DNA of 33,129 bases from UBA12014 sp029248335 (GCA_029248335.1 JAQWJM010000171.1:1-33129); one strand, 5' to 3'. Shown: positions 1-8,453, counted from the stretch's first letter. The notes: generated from the letters alone by a model not told the origin. Made by a program: numbers and translations.

Positions 1-24
1 GGAGGCTCGCACGGACTGCTTGCG

Positions 25-720
25 TCACCGACGTCGACGATGCCCCACCAGCCCGACCGCGGCGAGGGCCGCCGCGGCCATTGGACCGGGCACCACGGCG
101 TTGCTCGGTTCGTAGGTGTATTCGACCGAGACGGAGGCACCGTCCTCCAGCCAGAACGACACATCGGTCATGCTCGCGGCCCAGTTGAACTCGTCGACCG
201 TCGGCCGGTAGCTCCATGTCCAGGTCCCGGTCCCCGTCATCGCCGTTTCCAACGAAATCCCGATTCCGTCGCTCCCCAACGGGACCGAGTAGACATCTGA
301 AACCGTGGTGGCGAGGGTGATGACGCTCGATGGCCCCCCACCGTTGCCGCCACCGGTACCCACGTTTCCGTACGTGATTCCCTCGACGTCGACCGGACCG
401 CCGAAGGATTGAGTGATGGAGCCTCCACTCGATGAGGAGGTGGTGGCGATGGCACCGAACTCGAGGTCGATCGAGATCACCGCGCCGGTCAGCGTTCCGA
501 GCGACGAGTCGAATTGGGAGAGTTCCGCGAGCCAGAAGCTGGAATCGAAGGCATCCTCGACCTTGAGGTTCGAGGTCCCCGTGGGATTGGAGAGGTCGGC
601 ATGGATGCGACCATCCGGCGTGAAGTCGTGGGTGTACGAAATGACGTCGGCGGACACGATCGAGGCGACGCCGGCCGAACCGATGGCGACGAGCGCACGG
701 GTGGACATGGACATGGACAT
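25..720 (-). CDS. Secreted protein with PEP-CTERM-like sorting tail
   Basis: Predicted exported protein of 231 residues with no recognised catalytic domain. The N-terminus is a signal peptide (charged start, hydrophobic ALVAIGSAGVASIV, likely cleavage after VSA). The body is rich in Ser, Thr and Gly and looks beta-stranded, with a Gly-rich loop near the middle. The C-terminus has the tripartite PEP-CTERM layout: VPGP, a short Ala/Leu/Val/Gly helix, then RRRR. Such tails are known to be processed by exosortase systems; here the motif is VPGP rather than VPEP, a variant I associate with planctomycetes. The start at 720 is chosen because an AGGAGAG ribosome site lies about 7 bases upstream; the frame stays open to 846 but that would bury the signal peptide. 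Two more in-frame ATGs follow directly (714, 708). Role unknown; cell-surface or extracellular by inference. Confidence 0.75.
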   Translation of the reverse strand: MSMSMSTRALVAIGSAGVASIVSADVISYTHDFTPDGRIHADLSNPTGTSNLKVEDAFDSSFWLAELSQFDSSLGTLTGAVISIDLEFGAIATTSSSSGGSITQSFGGPVDVEGITYGNVGTGGGNGGGPSSVITLATTVSDVYSVPLGSDGIGISLETAMTGTGTWTWSYRPTVDEFNWAASMTDVSFWLEDGASVSVEYTYEPSNAVVPGPMAAAALAAVGLVGHRRRR

Positions 721-774
721 GGTTTCTCTCTCCTGGCGGGACAACGGTGTGGGAATGGTGAGTCGCGGGAGCAA

Positions 775-790
775 CTGGATGAAATTCCAG
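775..790. promoter_or_regulatory. Small inverted repeat upstream of the PEP-CTERM-like gene
   Basis: CTGGA-N6-TCCAG is a perfect 5-bp inverted repeat about 55 bases upstream of the start at 720. It could be an operator, but 5-bp repeats occur by chance and no clear -35/-10 pair is visible next to it. Confidence 0.15.
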
Positions 791-873
791 CTGCGATGAG
801 ATGCCGGTTCAAGGCTCGGCTGGATGAATCCGATGCTCGCGATCACCTCGACGCGGCCGACGTCCGCACCGCT

Positions 874-2280
874 TCAGGTGGTTTCATCCCGCATCCGGCG
901 TGCGATTCGCATCGCCATCTCCAGCGACTGCTCGTAGTTCAGTCGGGGATCGACCTGAGAGCGGTATTCGCGACCGAGATCGGCATCGACCAGCCCCCGA
1001 GCGCCGCCGGTGCACTCGATCACGTTCTCACCGGTCAGTTCGAAGTGCACCCCGCCCAGCGCCGAACCGCAGGCGGCGTGGATCTCGAACGCCCGCTCGA
1101 GTTCGTCGAGGATGTCGTCGAACGAACGGGTCTTCACCGTCTTCCCCGCCAGCGGGCCGGAATCCGGAACCACGGTCCTGGTGTTGCCGTGCATCGGGTC
1201 GCAGACCCAGAGGGGGCGACTGCCGGTTCGGGCGACGGCCTCGATCATCGCAGGCAGTCCCGCATCGATCCCGGCGTGTCCGAATCGGTGGATCAGGGTG
1301 AGTCGCCCGACCTCCCGGTCGGGGTCGAGCCGCTCGACCAGCGCCACCAGCTGTTCGACGGACATCCCGGGCCCCACCTTCACGCCGATGGGATTTCGAA
1401 TGCCGCTGAAGTACGCGACGTGGCCCCCGTCGGGATCCGCGGTCCGAAGACCGATCCACGGGAAGTGCGTGGCGAGGTTCCACCAGCCCGGACGATGCGG
1501 AACCTGTCGGGTCAGCGCCTCCTCATACTCGAGCAGCAACGCCTCGTGGCTGCTGAAGAAGTCGACCTGCGACATCTCCCCCACCTGCTTGCCGGCCAGC
1601 GACTCCATGAAACGAAGCGCTTCGCCGATCGACTCGACCATCGCCTGGTACTCGCCACCCCGCGGTGAGTGGCTCGCGAAGTCGAGATCCCAGTACTCGG
1701 GGTGGTGGAGATCGGCGAAGCCACCGTCGATCAAGGCGCGGATGAAGTTCAGCGTCAGCGCCGATCGGGCGTGTCCTTCGATCAGACGCCCCGGATCGGC
1801 GGCGCGGTCGGCGGCGTTGAACGCCGGCGCGTTCACGTTGTCGCCTCGGTAGGTCGGAAGCTCCACGCCGTCCCGGGTCTCCGTGGATGCGGATCGTGGT
1901 TTCGCGTACTGGCCCGCGAACCGTCCCACCCGGATCACCCGACGACGACCGCCGTGGGCGAGGACGAGGCTCATCTGGAGCAGGATCTTCAGTCGGGCCG
2001 CGATCGGTTCGGAGGCGCATTCGTCGAAACGCTCGGCACAGTCCCCACCCTGGAGCAGGAAGCGTCGCCCGTCGACGGCCTCCGCGACCTGCCGCTTGAG
2101 GCGGTCGATCTCCCAGCTGGTGACCAGCGGCGGAAGCCGCCGAAGGCTCGCGACGGCCTTCGCCAGTGCCTCGGGATCCTCATAGACGGGCTGCTGCAAG
2201 GTCGGCGCCGCCCGCCAGTCGGAAGGCGTCCAATCCCGGCCGGCTGGAGAATCAGGAGGATTTTGATCGGACGTCGACAT
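874..2280 (-). CDS. Class II 3-deoxy-D-arabino-heptulosonate 7-phosphate synthase
   Basis: Condenses phosphoenolpyruvate and erythrose 4-phosphate to DAHP, the first step of the shikimate pathway, in the cytoplasm. The 468-residue protein is the plant/actinobacterial type II form. Visible signatures are LLQGGDCAERF near residue 75-85 (the Cys is the expected metal ligand), RVGRFAGQYAKPRS, GDNVNAPAF, a conserved RNPIGVKVGP block, HRFGH, WVCDPMHGNT and HFELTGENV near the C-terminus. The length fits the family. The ATG at 2280 is preferred; a TTG three codons upstream (2289) is possible and neither has a clear ribosome site. It lies downstream of the tRNA-Leu gene on the same strand with about 30 bases between, so read-through from the tRNA promoter is conceivable. 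No other aromatic-pathway gene is nearby. Confidence 0.93.
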   Translation of the reverse strand: MSTSDQNPPDSPAGRDWTPSDWRAAPTLQQPVYEDPEALAKAVASLRRLPPLVTSWEIDRLKRQVAEAVDGRRFLLQGGDCAERFDECASEPIAARLKILLQMSLVLAHGGRRRVIRVGRFAGQYAKPRSASTETRDGVELPTYRGDNVNAPAFNAADRAADPGRLIEGHARSALTLNFIRALIDGGFADLHHPEYWDLDFASHSPRGGEYQAMVESIGEALRFMESLAGKQVGEMSQVDFFSSHEALLLEYEEALTRQVPHRPGWWNLATHFPWIGLRTADPDGGHVAYFSGIRNPIGVKVGPGMSVEQLVALVERLDPDREVGRLTLIHRFGHAGIDAGLPAMIEAVARTGSRPLWVCDPMHGNTRTVVPDSGPLAGKTVKTRSFDDILDELERAFEIHAACGSALGGVHFELTGENVIECTGGARGLVDADLGREYRSQVDPRLNYEQSLEMAMRIARRMRDETT

Positions 2281-2308
2281 GGGGGCCAATCCGTGAAATC
2301 GAGGCGAA

Positions 2309-2392
2309 TGCGGGCGACAGGACTCGAACCTGCACGGGTCTTACCCCACGGGAACCTAAATCCCGCGCGTCTGCCAGTTTCGCCACGCCCGC
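2309..2392 (-). tRNA. tRNA-Leu (anticodon UAG)
   Basis: An 84-base class II tRNA read on the minus strand. The acceptor stem GCGGGCG pairs with CGCCCGC, followed by discriminator A. The D-arm region has GGCGAAACTGGCAGAC, the anticodon stem CGGGA/TCCCG encloses loop TTTAGGT (anticodon UAG, reading CUA and CUG), a long variable arm follows, and the T-arm has GGTTCGAGTCC. The 3' CCA is not encoded. Confidence 0.96.
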
Positions 2393-2402
2393 GTTGGAAC
2401 GT

Positions 2403-2408
2403 ATCGTA
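2403..2408 (-). promoter_or_regulatory. Possible -10 box of the tRNA-Leu gene
   Basis: On the minus strand TACGAT lies 10 bases before the first tRNA base, the right place for a sigma-70 -10 element. The expected -35 position reads CGTCTT, a poor match, so support is limited. Confidence 0.3.
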
Positions 2409-2478
2409 TGACTGTTCGGCCCGCGAAGACGGTTCCGAGCCGCCGGTCGCATGCGAAATCGCGACGGAGGTCGCCCCG

Positions 2479-3126
2479 ATGGGATTCAGCCGAGTCGCCG
2501 CCCTACATCTGTTCCCGCTCCTGGTCCGGATCACCCTCTGCGCGGTGTTCGTACCGGCGGGATGGTCGAAGATCATGAACCGGGCCGAATTCTCCGGTCC
2601 CGCCGCCGCCACGATCCGGACCCTCACCGGGGCGTCGACCGCGGATGCGAAGCCGGTCGTGCTCGGCCAGGAACTCTCGCCGCCGTCGGATGCCGCCCGG
2701 GCCGAGTCGGAAGCACCCCTCGAAGCAAGACGCCTCTACGGACTCGCCGTGCTGCTCCACGACCATGAGCTGCCATATCCGGTGGTGCAGGCCTGGCTCG
2801 CGGCGATCACCGAACTCGTGGGTGGCGGGCTGTTGCTCATCGGCTTCTTCAGCCGGATCTGGGCGGTCGGGCTTTCCGTCGCCATGGGCTTCGCCTTCGC
2901 CCTCACGACCCTGCCGATCCTCGAGACGGTCAGCCCGCTCGACCTCGATGTACCGACCTTCACCAAGGCCGCGGCCCAGGTCGCGCTGTTCACCCTCTCG
3001 CTCGGAATCGTCCTGACCGGCCCGGGCGGGCTCAGCATCGACCACGCGGTGTTCGGTGGCGCGGCTCGCCCCGCGTCGGAGGAGGAGGATCCCGGACCTC
3101 ACGACCCGGAAGACGACGAGGTCTGA
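2479..3126 (+). CDS. DoxX-like integral membrane protein
   Basis: A 215-residue membrane protein. The first helix (about residues 8-28) ends in VFVPAGWSKIMN, matching the start of DoxX-family proteins (hydrophobic helix, then a Gly/Lys 'GxxK' turn). A soluble insert of about 65 residues follows, then helices around ITELVGGGLLLIGFF, AVGLSVAMGFAFAL and AQVALFTLSLGIVL. The C-terminus is a very acidic tail (EEEDPGPHDPEDDEV). DoxX-family members are poorly defined; some act with quinones or in redox stress. The ATG at 2479 has GGAGG 8 bases upstream and sits just before the hydrophobic helix. The enlarged loop between helices 1 and 2 is longer than in small DoxX proteins. It lies 89 bases before the vWA gene and may or may not be co-transcribed with it. 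Confidence 0.7.
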   Translation: MGFSRVAALHLFPLLVRITLCAVFVPAGWSKIMNRAEFSGPAAATIRTLTGASTADAKPVVLGQELSPPSDAARAESEAPLEARRLYGLAVLLHDHELPYPVVQAWLAAITELVGGGLLLIGFFSRIWAVGLSVAMGFAFALTTLPILETVSPLDLDVPTFTKAAAQVALFTLSLGIVLTGPGGLSIDHAVFGGAARPASEEEDPGPHDPEDDEV

Positions 3127-3215
3127 TGGAACCCCGCGCCGACGCCGGACGATCTCGGCCCTTTTCCGCCGGACCGGAGGCGACGCAGCATCGCCGGGGG
3201 TAGGGTCAACCTCGC

Positions 3216-4196
3216 ATGACGAAGCCTTCGAACCAACGAGCGTCCCCCGCCGGCCCGGCCGGCCGGCGATCGCGGAAGCGGCGACCCGGCACCCCGCTCG
3301 CGTGGTCACTCTCGATCGTCGCCCACGTCCTGCTCCTCGCCTTCGCCTTTCTCGTCACCTGGAGCGTCGTCGACGCGTCGGAGGACGACGTCGAGTCCCG
3401 GATTCTCGCCCCGCCGCCTCCAAGGACGTTCGAACCGGTATCGACCCTGCGACCGACCGAACCGATCAGACCGGCGCCGACGCTCCCAGCCCGGCGGCCG
3501 ACCGAATCCCGACCGGAGACCGTCCAGGTCGCCGAGGTCGCCGATCTCATCTTCGCCGCCGACGACCTGCTGCTCGACGGCACGGACCTCGCCGGAGGCG
3601 AGGGGGACGCCTCCCTTCCGGGAATCGACTTCGGTGGCGTGGGCGCTCCCGCCGCCCGACGGATCGTCTTCGTGGTCGACGCCAGCGGTTCGATGATCGG
3701 CGCCTATCCCGCGGTGATCGATCAGGTCGAGCGGACCCTTCGCCGCCTCGTCCCCCGCCAGTCCTTCTCGGTGGTGCTGTTCCGGGCCGGCGGTGCCGAA
3801 CCGCTTCCGACCGGCGGTCGACTCCGAGCCGCGACCACCCCCGCGATCGACGAGGCGGCCGACTGGATGCGGGACCTCAGGCCGGAGGGTCGCAGCGATC
3901 CGGCGGCGGCCTTGCGAAAGGCCTTCGCGGTCGACCCGGAAGTGGTCTACCTCGTCAGCACCGACATCACGGGGGCGGGCGTCTACGAGATCGACGGCGA
4001 TGCGTTGATCGAACTGCTCGACGAACTCAACCCCGCCGACGACGATGGTCGACGAAAGACGGTGATCCGCTGCATCCAGCTGCTCGACGAGGATCGACTG
4101 GGAACATTGCGGAAGATCGCCCGGATGCACGGTGGCGACGCACAGGAGTCCGGCTTCGCCTTCATCGGCCGTGAAGCGCTCGGGCTGGATCGTTGA
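3216..4196 (+). CDS. TonB-like anchored vWA-domain protein
   Basis: A 326-residue inner-membrane protein with an unusual layout. A basic cytoplasmic N-terminus (RRSRKRR) is followed by one transmembrane helix (about 29-51) and a Pro-rich stretch (PPPPRTFEPV and onward, about 65-100). The helix carries S33-x3-H37, the spacing of the Ser/His pair that TonB and TolA use to couple to ExbB/ExbD or TolQ/TolR. The C-terminal half (about 149-326) is a von Willebrand A domain with the metal site DASGSM at 155-160 and a later STDIT at the place of the usual TDG. No TonB C-terminal domain is seen. It is followed at once by exbB, exbD and exbD, so it is probably the force-transmitting or sensing partner of that motor. 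The ATG at 3216 lies shortly before the basic segment; the ribosome site is weak (AGGGT). Confidence 0.8.
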   Translation: MTKPSNQRASPAGPAGRRSRKRRPGTPLAWSLSIVAHVLLLAFAFLVTWSVVDASEDDVESRILAPPPPRTFEPVSTLRPTEPIRPAPTLPARRPTESRPETVQVAEVADLIFAADDLLLDGTDLAGGEGDASLPGIDFGGVGAPAARRIVFVVDASGSMIGAYPAVIDQVERTLRRLVPRQSFSVVLFRAGGAEPLPTGGRLRAATTPAIDEAADWMRDLRPEGRSDPAAALRKAFAVDPEVVYLVSTDITGAGVYEIDGDALIELLDELNPADDDGRRKTVIRCIQLLDEDRLGTLRKIARMHGGDAQESGFAFIGREALGLDR

Positions 4197-4306
4197 GTTC
4201 GATGGAGTCGATCGGAGTCGAACGAGATCGAGGATCGTCCCGAACCGGAGTTCCGACGATCTCACCGGAACGGGGCCCGCGGATGCGAAGGAAAGACCGG
4301 AAGCGA

Positions 4307-5155
4307 ATGACCATGAATCACCAGACAACCACCCGACGCCGAACCCGACACGAACGCCGCATCCCGCGAGCCTTCCTGTTCGCGACGCTCACGATTCTCG
4401 CCACGACCGCCTCCGTCTCCGCCCAGGCGGATGCCGCCCCGCACAGTTTCGCGGAGGCCTTCTTCATCTCGCACGCGGTCGACGTCAACGGCGTCCGCAG
4501 CGTGGAGTGGCTCGGCAGCCTCGTCATCTGGCTCCTGATGGCCACCAGCGTCGCCAGCATCGGCCTGATCGGGCAGCTCGCCGCGGCGAATCGCCGGGCG
4601 AGCATCGCACCCGAGGCGGTGATGCATCGCGCCGCGGAGTACGTCGACGCCGGGCGCTACGGGGAGACGATGGCGATGCTCTCGGAATCCGACGCCGACA
4701 GCGACTTCGCGACGATCCTGCTCGGCGGACTCGAGCGGGCCCCCGCCGGATTCCAGTCGATGGAGGGCGGACTCGAACAGGCCGCGACCGAAGTCATCGC
4801 CCGCCGGACCCGCCACGTCGAGATCCTGAACGTGATCGGCCAGGTGAGTCCGATGGTCGGTCTGTTCGGCACCGTGTACGGGATGATCCTCGCGTTCCAG
4901 TCGATCGTCGCCAGCGGCGGCAACGCCGACCCGGTGCTGCTCGCCGGCGGCATCGGCACGGCGCTGGTCACGACGTTCTGGGGCCTCGTGGTCGCGATCC
5001 CCGCCCTCGCGGGATACGCCGCGTTGCGCGGCCGCCTCGACGCGAGCCTCACCGAGGCGATCTCGGAGGCCGAGACGATTCTCGAGAAGTTCAGGCCCGG
5101 GGACGCGGCGTCCGACGCCCGCCTTCGCACCGCATCGGAGCCTCCGAAACCGTGA
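4307..5155 (+). CDS. MotA/TolQ/ExbB proton channel family protein
   Basis: ExbB/TolQ-type subunit of a proton-driven inner-membrane motor, about 282 residues. An N-terminal signal-like segment (FLFATLTILATTASVSAQA) is followed by a first membrane helix (SLVIWLLMATSVASIGLIG), a cytoplasmic domain, and the family block VIGQVSPMVGLFGTVYGMI with the following TM helices (GTALVTTFWGLVVAIPALAG). The extra exported N-terminus is common in planctomycete and Bacteroidetes ExbB proteins. The start is uncertain: ATG 4307 or 4313 (GGAAG 9 bases before the latter), with upstream in-frame options at 4283, 4202 and TTG 4193, the last overlapping the vWA stop codon. The gene overlaps the following exbD by 4 bases (GTGA), a sign of translational coupling. 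Confidence 0.9.
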   Translation: MTMNHQTTTRRRTRHERRIPRAFLFATLTILATTASVSAQADAAPHSFAEAFFISHAVDVNGVRSVEWLGSLVIWLLMATSVASIGLIGQLAAANRRASIAPEAVMHRAAEYVDAGRYGETMAMLSESDADSDFATILLGGLERAPAGFQSMEGGLEQAATEVIARRTRHVEILNVIGQVSPMVGLFGTVYGMILAFQSIVASGGNADPVLLAGGIGTALVTTFWGLVVAIPALAGYAALRGRLDASLTEAISEAETILEKFRPGDAASDARLRTASEPPKP

Positions 5156-5649
5156 GCGTCGTCTCGAAGCTCGACGTGGGCCGTCCGGTCCGCACCGGCG
5201 CGAACCTGACGCCGATGATCGACATGACCTTCCTGCTGGTCGTGTTCTTCGTCCTCGTGTCGCGGATCACCGCGGTCGAGCAGGTGCCGATGGAGCTTCC
5301 CGTGCCGCGGGACCCCGCCGCCGGCGCCGCGGATGAAGCGCCCCGCATCGTGATCAATCTCGTCCACGACGACCGGCCGGATCGTCGACACGCGACCCTC
5401 GAACAACGGGACTTCGAACTCGACACCGCGGGCATCGCGTCCCTCGAGACGGAGGTCCGGCGGCGACTTCTCGAGACCCCGGACCTGCAGGTGAATCTCC
5501 GAGCCGATCGACGACTGCCGTACCGGGCGGTGTCGCCCGTCCTCGACGCCCTCGGACGGTCGGGCCGAGGAACCGATCGGACCGACGGCGTCCGCGTCAA
5601 TCTCGTGGTGATCGACGAGTCCCTCGCCGGGCGGGAGGAGGACACGTGA
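5152..5649 (+). CDS. ExbD/TolR family biopolymer transporter (first copy)
   Basis: ExbD/TolR-type subunit, 165 residues. A short cytoplasmic N-terminus is followed by the block LTPMIDMTFLLVVFFVL, containing the conserved membrane Asp (D24) that takes part in proton flow in this family. The rest is a periplasmic domain with VRVNLVVI near its end. The GTG start at 5152 shares GTGA with the exbB stop; GGAG lies about 11 bases upstream. The stop overlaps the second exbD by 4 bases. The two ExbD proteins differ strongly outside the helix and probably form a mixed assembly or have distinct periplasmic contacts (inference). Confidence 0.9.
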   Translation: MSVVSKLDVGRPVRTGANLTPMIDMTFLLVVFFVLVSRITAVEQVPMELPVPRDPAAGAADEAPRIVINLVHDDRPDRRHATLEQRDFELDTAGIASLETEVRRRLLETPDLQVNLRADRRLPYRAVSPVLDALGRSGRGTDRTDGVRVNLVVIDESLAGREEDT

Positions 5650-6101
5650 AACACCGACGACGCCCGGAAAAGGCCCAGGTCGAGCTCAACCTCACCCCGA
5701 TGATCGACGTGGTGTTCCAACTGCTCATCTACTTCCTGCTCGGCACGAGTTTCGCGGTGGGCGAGCAGACCTTCCGGCTGGACGTCCCGGATCGAGGGGA
5801 ATCGGTCGAAATCGATCCGTTCGAACTCGACGTCACGCCGGTCGTGGTGCAGGTCGCCGGCGCAGGGCGGATCAGCGTCGACGGCCCGTGGGACGGTCCG
5901 GTCCACGTCGATGCTCTCACCGCGTTCCTCGAAGCACGCCGGTCGGACCGAGGCGGACTGCTGCCCGTCGACACACCGATCCACGTGGATCCCCTGCCCG
6001 GCGTCGACTGGGGCGAGGCGGTCGAAGCGTTCAATGCGGCGGTCCGCGCCGGATTCGATTCGGTCGGATTCATCGACACGTCCAGCGGAAGCGGCCCCTG
6101 A
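5646..6101 (+). CDS. ExbD/TolR family biopolymer transporter (second copy)
   Basis: Second ExbD/TolR-type subunit, 151 residues. It has the cytoplasmic charged start KHRRRPEK, then LTPMIDVVFQLLIYFLLG with the conserved Asp at D21, and a periplasmic domain ending in DSVGFIDTSS, a usual ExbD ending. The GTG start at 5646 overlaps the stop of the first copy (GTGA), and GGAGGAGG lies just upstream. The next gene starts on the last base of its stop (TGATG). With exbB and the first exbD this makes a complete motor; only the TonB-like partner is atypical. Confidence 0.9.
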   Translation: MKHRRRPEKAQVELNLTPMIDVVFQLLIYFLLGTSFAVGEQTFRLDVPDRGESVEIDPFELDVTPVVVQVAGAGRISVDGPWDGPVHVDALTAFLEARRSDRGGLLPVDTPIHVDPLPGVDWGEAVEAFNAAVRAGFDSVGFIDTSSGSGP

Positions 6102-8422
6102 TGCCGACGATCGAGTGCATGCTCCGCTTCGGTGGCATCCTCACGCTGGCATTCACCGCCGGCGCCGCGACCGCGTCGCCGCCCGAGGACGTCATCGCCG
6201 AGCCACCCGGCCCGCCGTCCGTCGCCCCCTCCGAAGGGGTCGAGCTCGAGTCCGAGGTCGAAGTCGAGTTCGAGAAGATCGAAGACCCGCGGCAGCGCGC
6301 CGATCGCCGTCTCGACGCGGCGGCCGCGATCCTCGGTGAGGCGATTCCACCCCGGACTCGACTCCGCCTGACCTGGACGCCCTTCTCGAACACCCTCGCC
6401 GAGTCGGTTCGAACGCCCCTTGCCCGGGCCCGGAAACTCATCGAGGATGCCTCGTCCGATCTCGCGTCGATCGCCGGCCCGGGACGCGATCGACGCGTCG
6501 CGCGGGCCATCTGCCTCGCCGCGACGCTCGAGACGCTCGAGATCATGAGTCGGGCGGATCGCCCGCGCATCGACTCGGAACCGCTTCGTCGCCTGCATCA
6601 AGGACTCGGTGACGCCGCGGAACGCACCACCGAACTCGACGGGTCGACGCTCGCCGGTCTCGCGCTGCTCGCACTCGTCGCTGAGGAATCCGCGTCCACC
6701 CGCACCGCGGCGACCCTGCTCACCCGGGTCCGGGGAAATCCGAAGGGCGTGGACGCGATCGAATTCGAGTGGCTGGATCGCCTCGCGAAATCAGGTGACG
6801 CGACCGCGACGCGTCGGCTCGCGGTCGCCCGCGGCATGCTCCGCACCCGACGACGCGCCGCGGACCGCCTGCTGCTCGCGGCGATCCTGTTGCAGGCCGC
6901 CTCCGAGACGATGCCGCCCGCCGAAGCGACGCAGGCCGCACTCCTCGAACTCCTGCGGACCACCGAGGAGAATCCGGTCATCCGTCCGAAACTCGTTCGC
7001 GGTCTCGCGGGAATCGCGACCGGAATCCCGACCGACGACCGGGCGGGCACGATGTCGCCGCTGATCGCCCTCGGTCGCGCCATCGAATCCGGGAAGGCCG
7101 GCGACCTCGCCCGAGCGATGCGATACGCGCAACGCGGACTCGACGCCGAGACGGATGACGTCGCGATGGAGGCCCGCCTCGAGTTCGCGAATCTGGCCCT
7201 TCGAGCCGAACGGATCGACGAGGCGATCGAGCAGCTGGTCGCCGCGTGCGAATTGCTTCCGACCCATCCCAGCGCCATTCGTGCCGCGGAGCTCGCGGCA
7301 CGACTCGCCGACGCCGATGCGGACGATCGACGTCATGCCGCCGCGGTTCGCCGCCTCGCGACCGCGATGCCGCGTCACCCCGGCCTCGACGACTGGATGA
7401 TGCGATCCGGCGAACGTGCGATGTCGCGCGGCGACCAGGACGCGGCCCGGGAGGCATGGACCACGATCAACCGCCGGTCGAACCGGGGCCCGGAGGCGCT
7501 GGTGCGGATCGGCGAGCTCGAGGATTCCGGCGTCGAAGACGAACTGCTCCTGCGGCGGCTCGACGCCATCGACGACCGCCTTCCCGCCGATCCGCGGGCG
7601 CCGCTCCGGGTCGACGCCGATCTCGTCCGGATCGAACTCCTGCTCGGTCTGGATCGCGTGAGCTCGGCGGCGAAGATCGCCGCGAAGTGGACCACGCCGG
7701 GCCCGTTGCCGAAGGACGAACGAACCCGGGTCCGGCTCGCGACCCTCGCGATCGACGCCCTGCGCCGCGACGGCCGCGAATCCGACGCCTCCGGAATCCT
7801 CGCGCGACTCGAGCGCGACGATCCGACCCTCGCCCGCCGCCTGCTCGCGACCGCACGACGAGACGCGTGTCGATCGGTGCTGGAGGCGCTCGATGCCGAC
7901 GATCGACGTGCCGCCAAGACGACCGCCGATGCGGTCCTCGCCGTCGGGAGCCGCACCGATCTCGACGACGACCCGGCTCGCGTCGATCTCGACGACACCA
8001 CTCGACTGGAATGGGCATGGATCGATGCCGCCGCCGGTGAGGCGACCCGGGCGTCGAGACGACTCACGCGGATCCTCGTCGACAATCCCGACGCGATCGA
8101 GCCGTTGGCGCTCCAGGCCGTCCTGCTGGGGGGCCGCCTCGACACCGCGGCCGATGCGACCCGCACCGCGCCGCCCGAAGCCGATGCCGCCACGGCGATC
8201 CGCATCCTGACGAGGATCGTGCGTGGAACGACGCCGGCGGAGCCGATCTGGTGGCGGTGCGAGATCGAACGGCTCGAACTGCTTCAGCTGCTCGGTCGCA
8301 ATCTCGATCGGATCGGCCCGCGCATCGACCGGCTCCGGGCCGAGCATCCCGAATTCGGTTCGGAGGCGTTCCGACGCCGTTTCGAACGCCTTCGCGGACT
8401 GGTGCCGGTGCGGGCGCCATGA
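6101..8422 (+). CDS. Large exported alpha-helical, TPR-like protein
   Basis: A 773-residue protein with an N-terminal signal peptide (FGGILTLAFTAGAATA, cleavage before SPPED). An acidic segment (ELESEVEVEFEKIED) follows, then a long Ala/Arg/Leu/Glu-rich region made of helix pairs that reads like degenerate tetratricopeptide or SEL1-type repeats (for example LAFANLALRAERIDEA-like and IEPLALQAVLLGGRLDTA-like units). No catalytic motif was found. The ATG at 6101 overlaps the exbD stop by one base; ATG 6119 is an alternative that gives a shorter signal peptide. As the last gene of the exb set it is probably periplasmic and works with the motor, perhaps as a scaffold or binding partner. The function is unknown. 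Confidence 0.72.
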   Translation: MPTIECMLRFGGILTLAFTAGAATASPPEDVIAEPPGPPSVAPSEGVELESEVEVEFEKIEDPRQRADRRLDAAAAILGEAIPPRTRLRLTWTPFSNTLAESVRTPLARARKLIEDASSDLASIAGPGRDRRVARAICLAATLETLEIMSRADRPRIDSEPLRRLHQGLGDAAERTTELDGSTLAGLALLALVAEESASTRTAATLLTRVRGNPKGVDAIEFEWLDRLAKSGDATATRRLAVARGMLRTRRRAADRLLLAAILLQAASETMPPAEATQAALLELLRTTEENPVIRPKLVRGLAGIATGIPTDDRAGTMSPLIALGRAIESGKAGDLARAMRYAQRGLDAETDDVAMEARLEFANLALRAERIDEAIEQLVAACELLPTHPSAIRAAELAARLADADADDRRHAAAVRRLATAMPRHPGLDDWMMRSGERAMSRGDQDAAREAWTTINRRSNRGPEALVRIGELEDSGVEDELLLRRLDAIDDRLPADPRAPLRVDADLVRIELLLGLDRVSSAAKIAAKWTTPGPLPKDERTRVRLATLAIDALRRDGRESDASGILARLERDDPTLARRLLATARRDACRSVLEALDADDRRAAKTTADAVLAVGSRTDLDDDPARVDLDDTTRLEWAWIDAAAGEATRASRRLTRILVDNPDAIEPLALQAVLLGGRLDTAADATRTAPPEADAATAIRILTRIVRGTTPAEPIWWRCEIERLELLQLLGRNLDRIGPRIDRLRAEHPEFGSEAFRRRFERLRGLVPVRAP

Positions 8423-8453
8423 TCTTGATTGATCCTGATTGATCTCGATTGAT
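8421..8453. repeat. Three tandem 10-bp units (GATCYTGATT-like)
   Basis: GATCTTGATT, GATCCTGATT and GATCTCGATT stand head to tail and a fourth unit begins GATC. The array starts within the stop codon region of the large exported protein and occupies the gap between two convergent genes. The 10-base period is close to one DNA turn. It is AT-rich compared with its surroundings. Confidence 0.8.
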
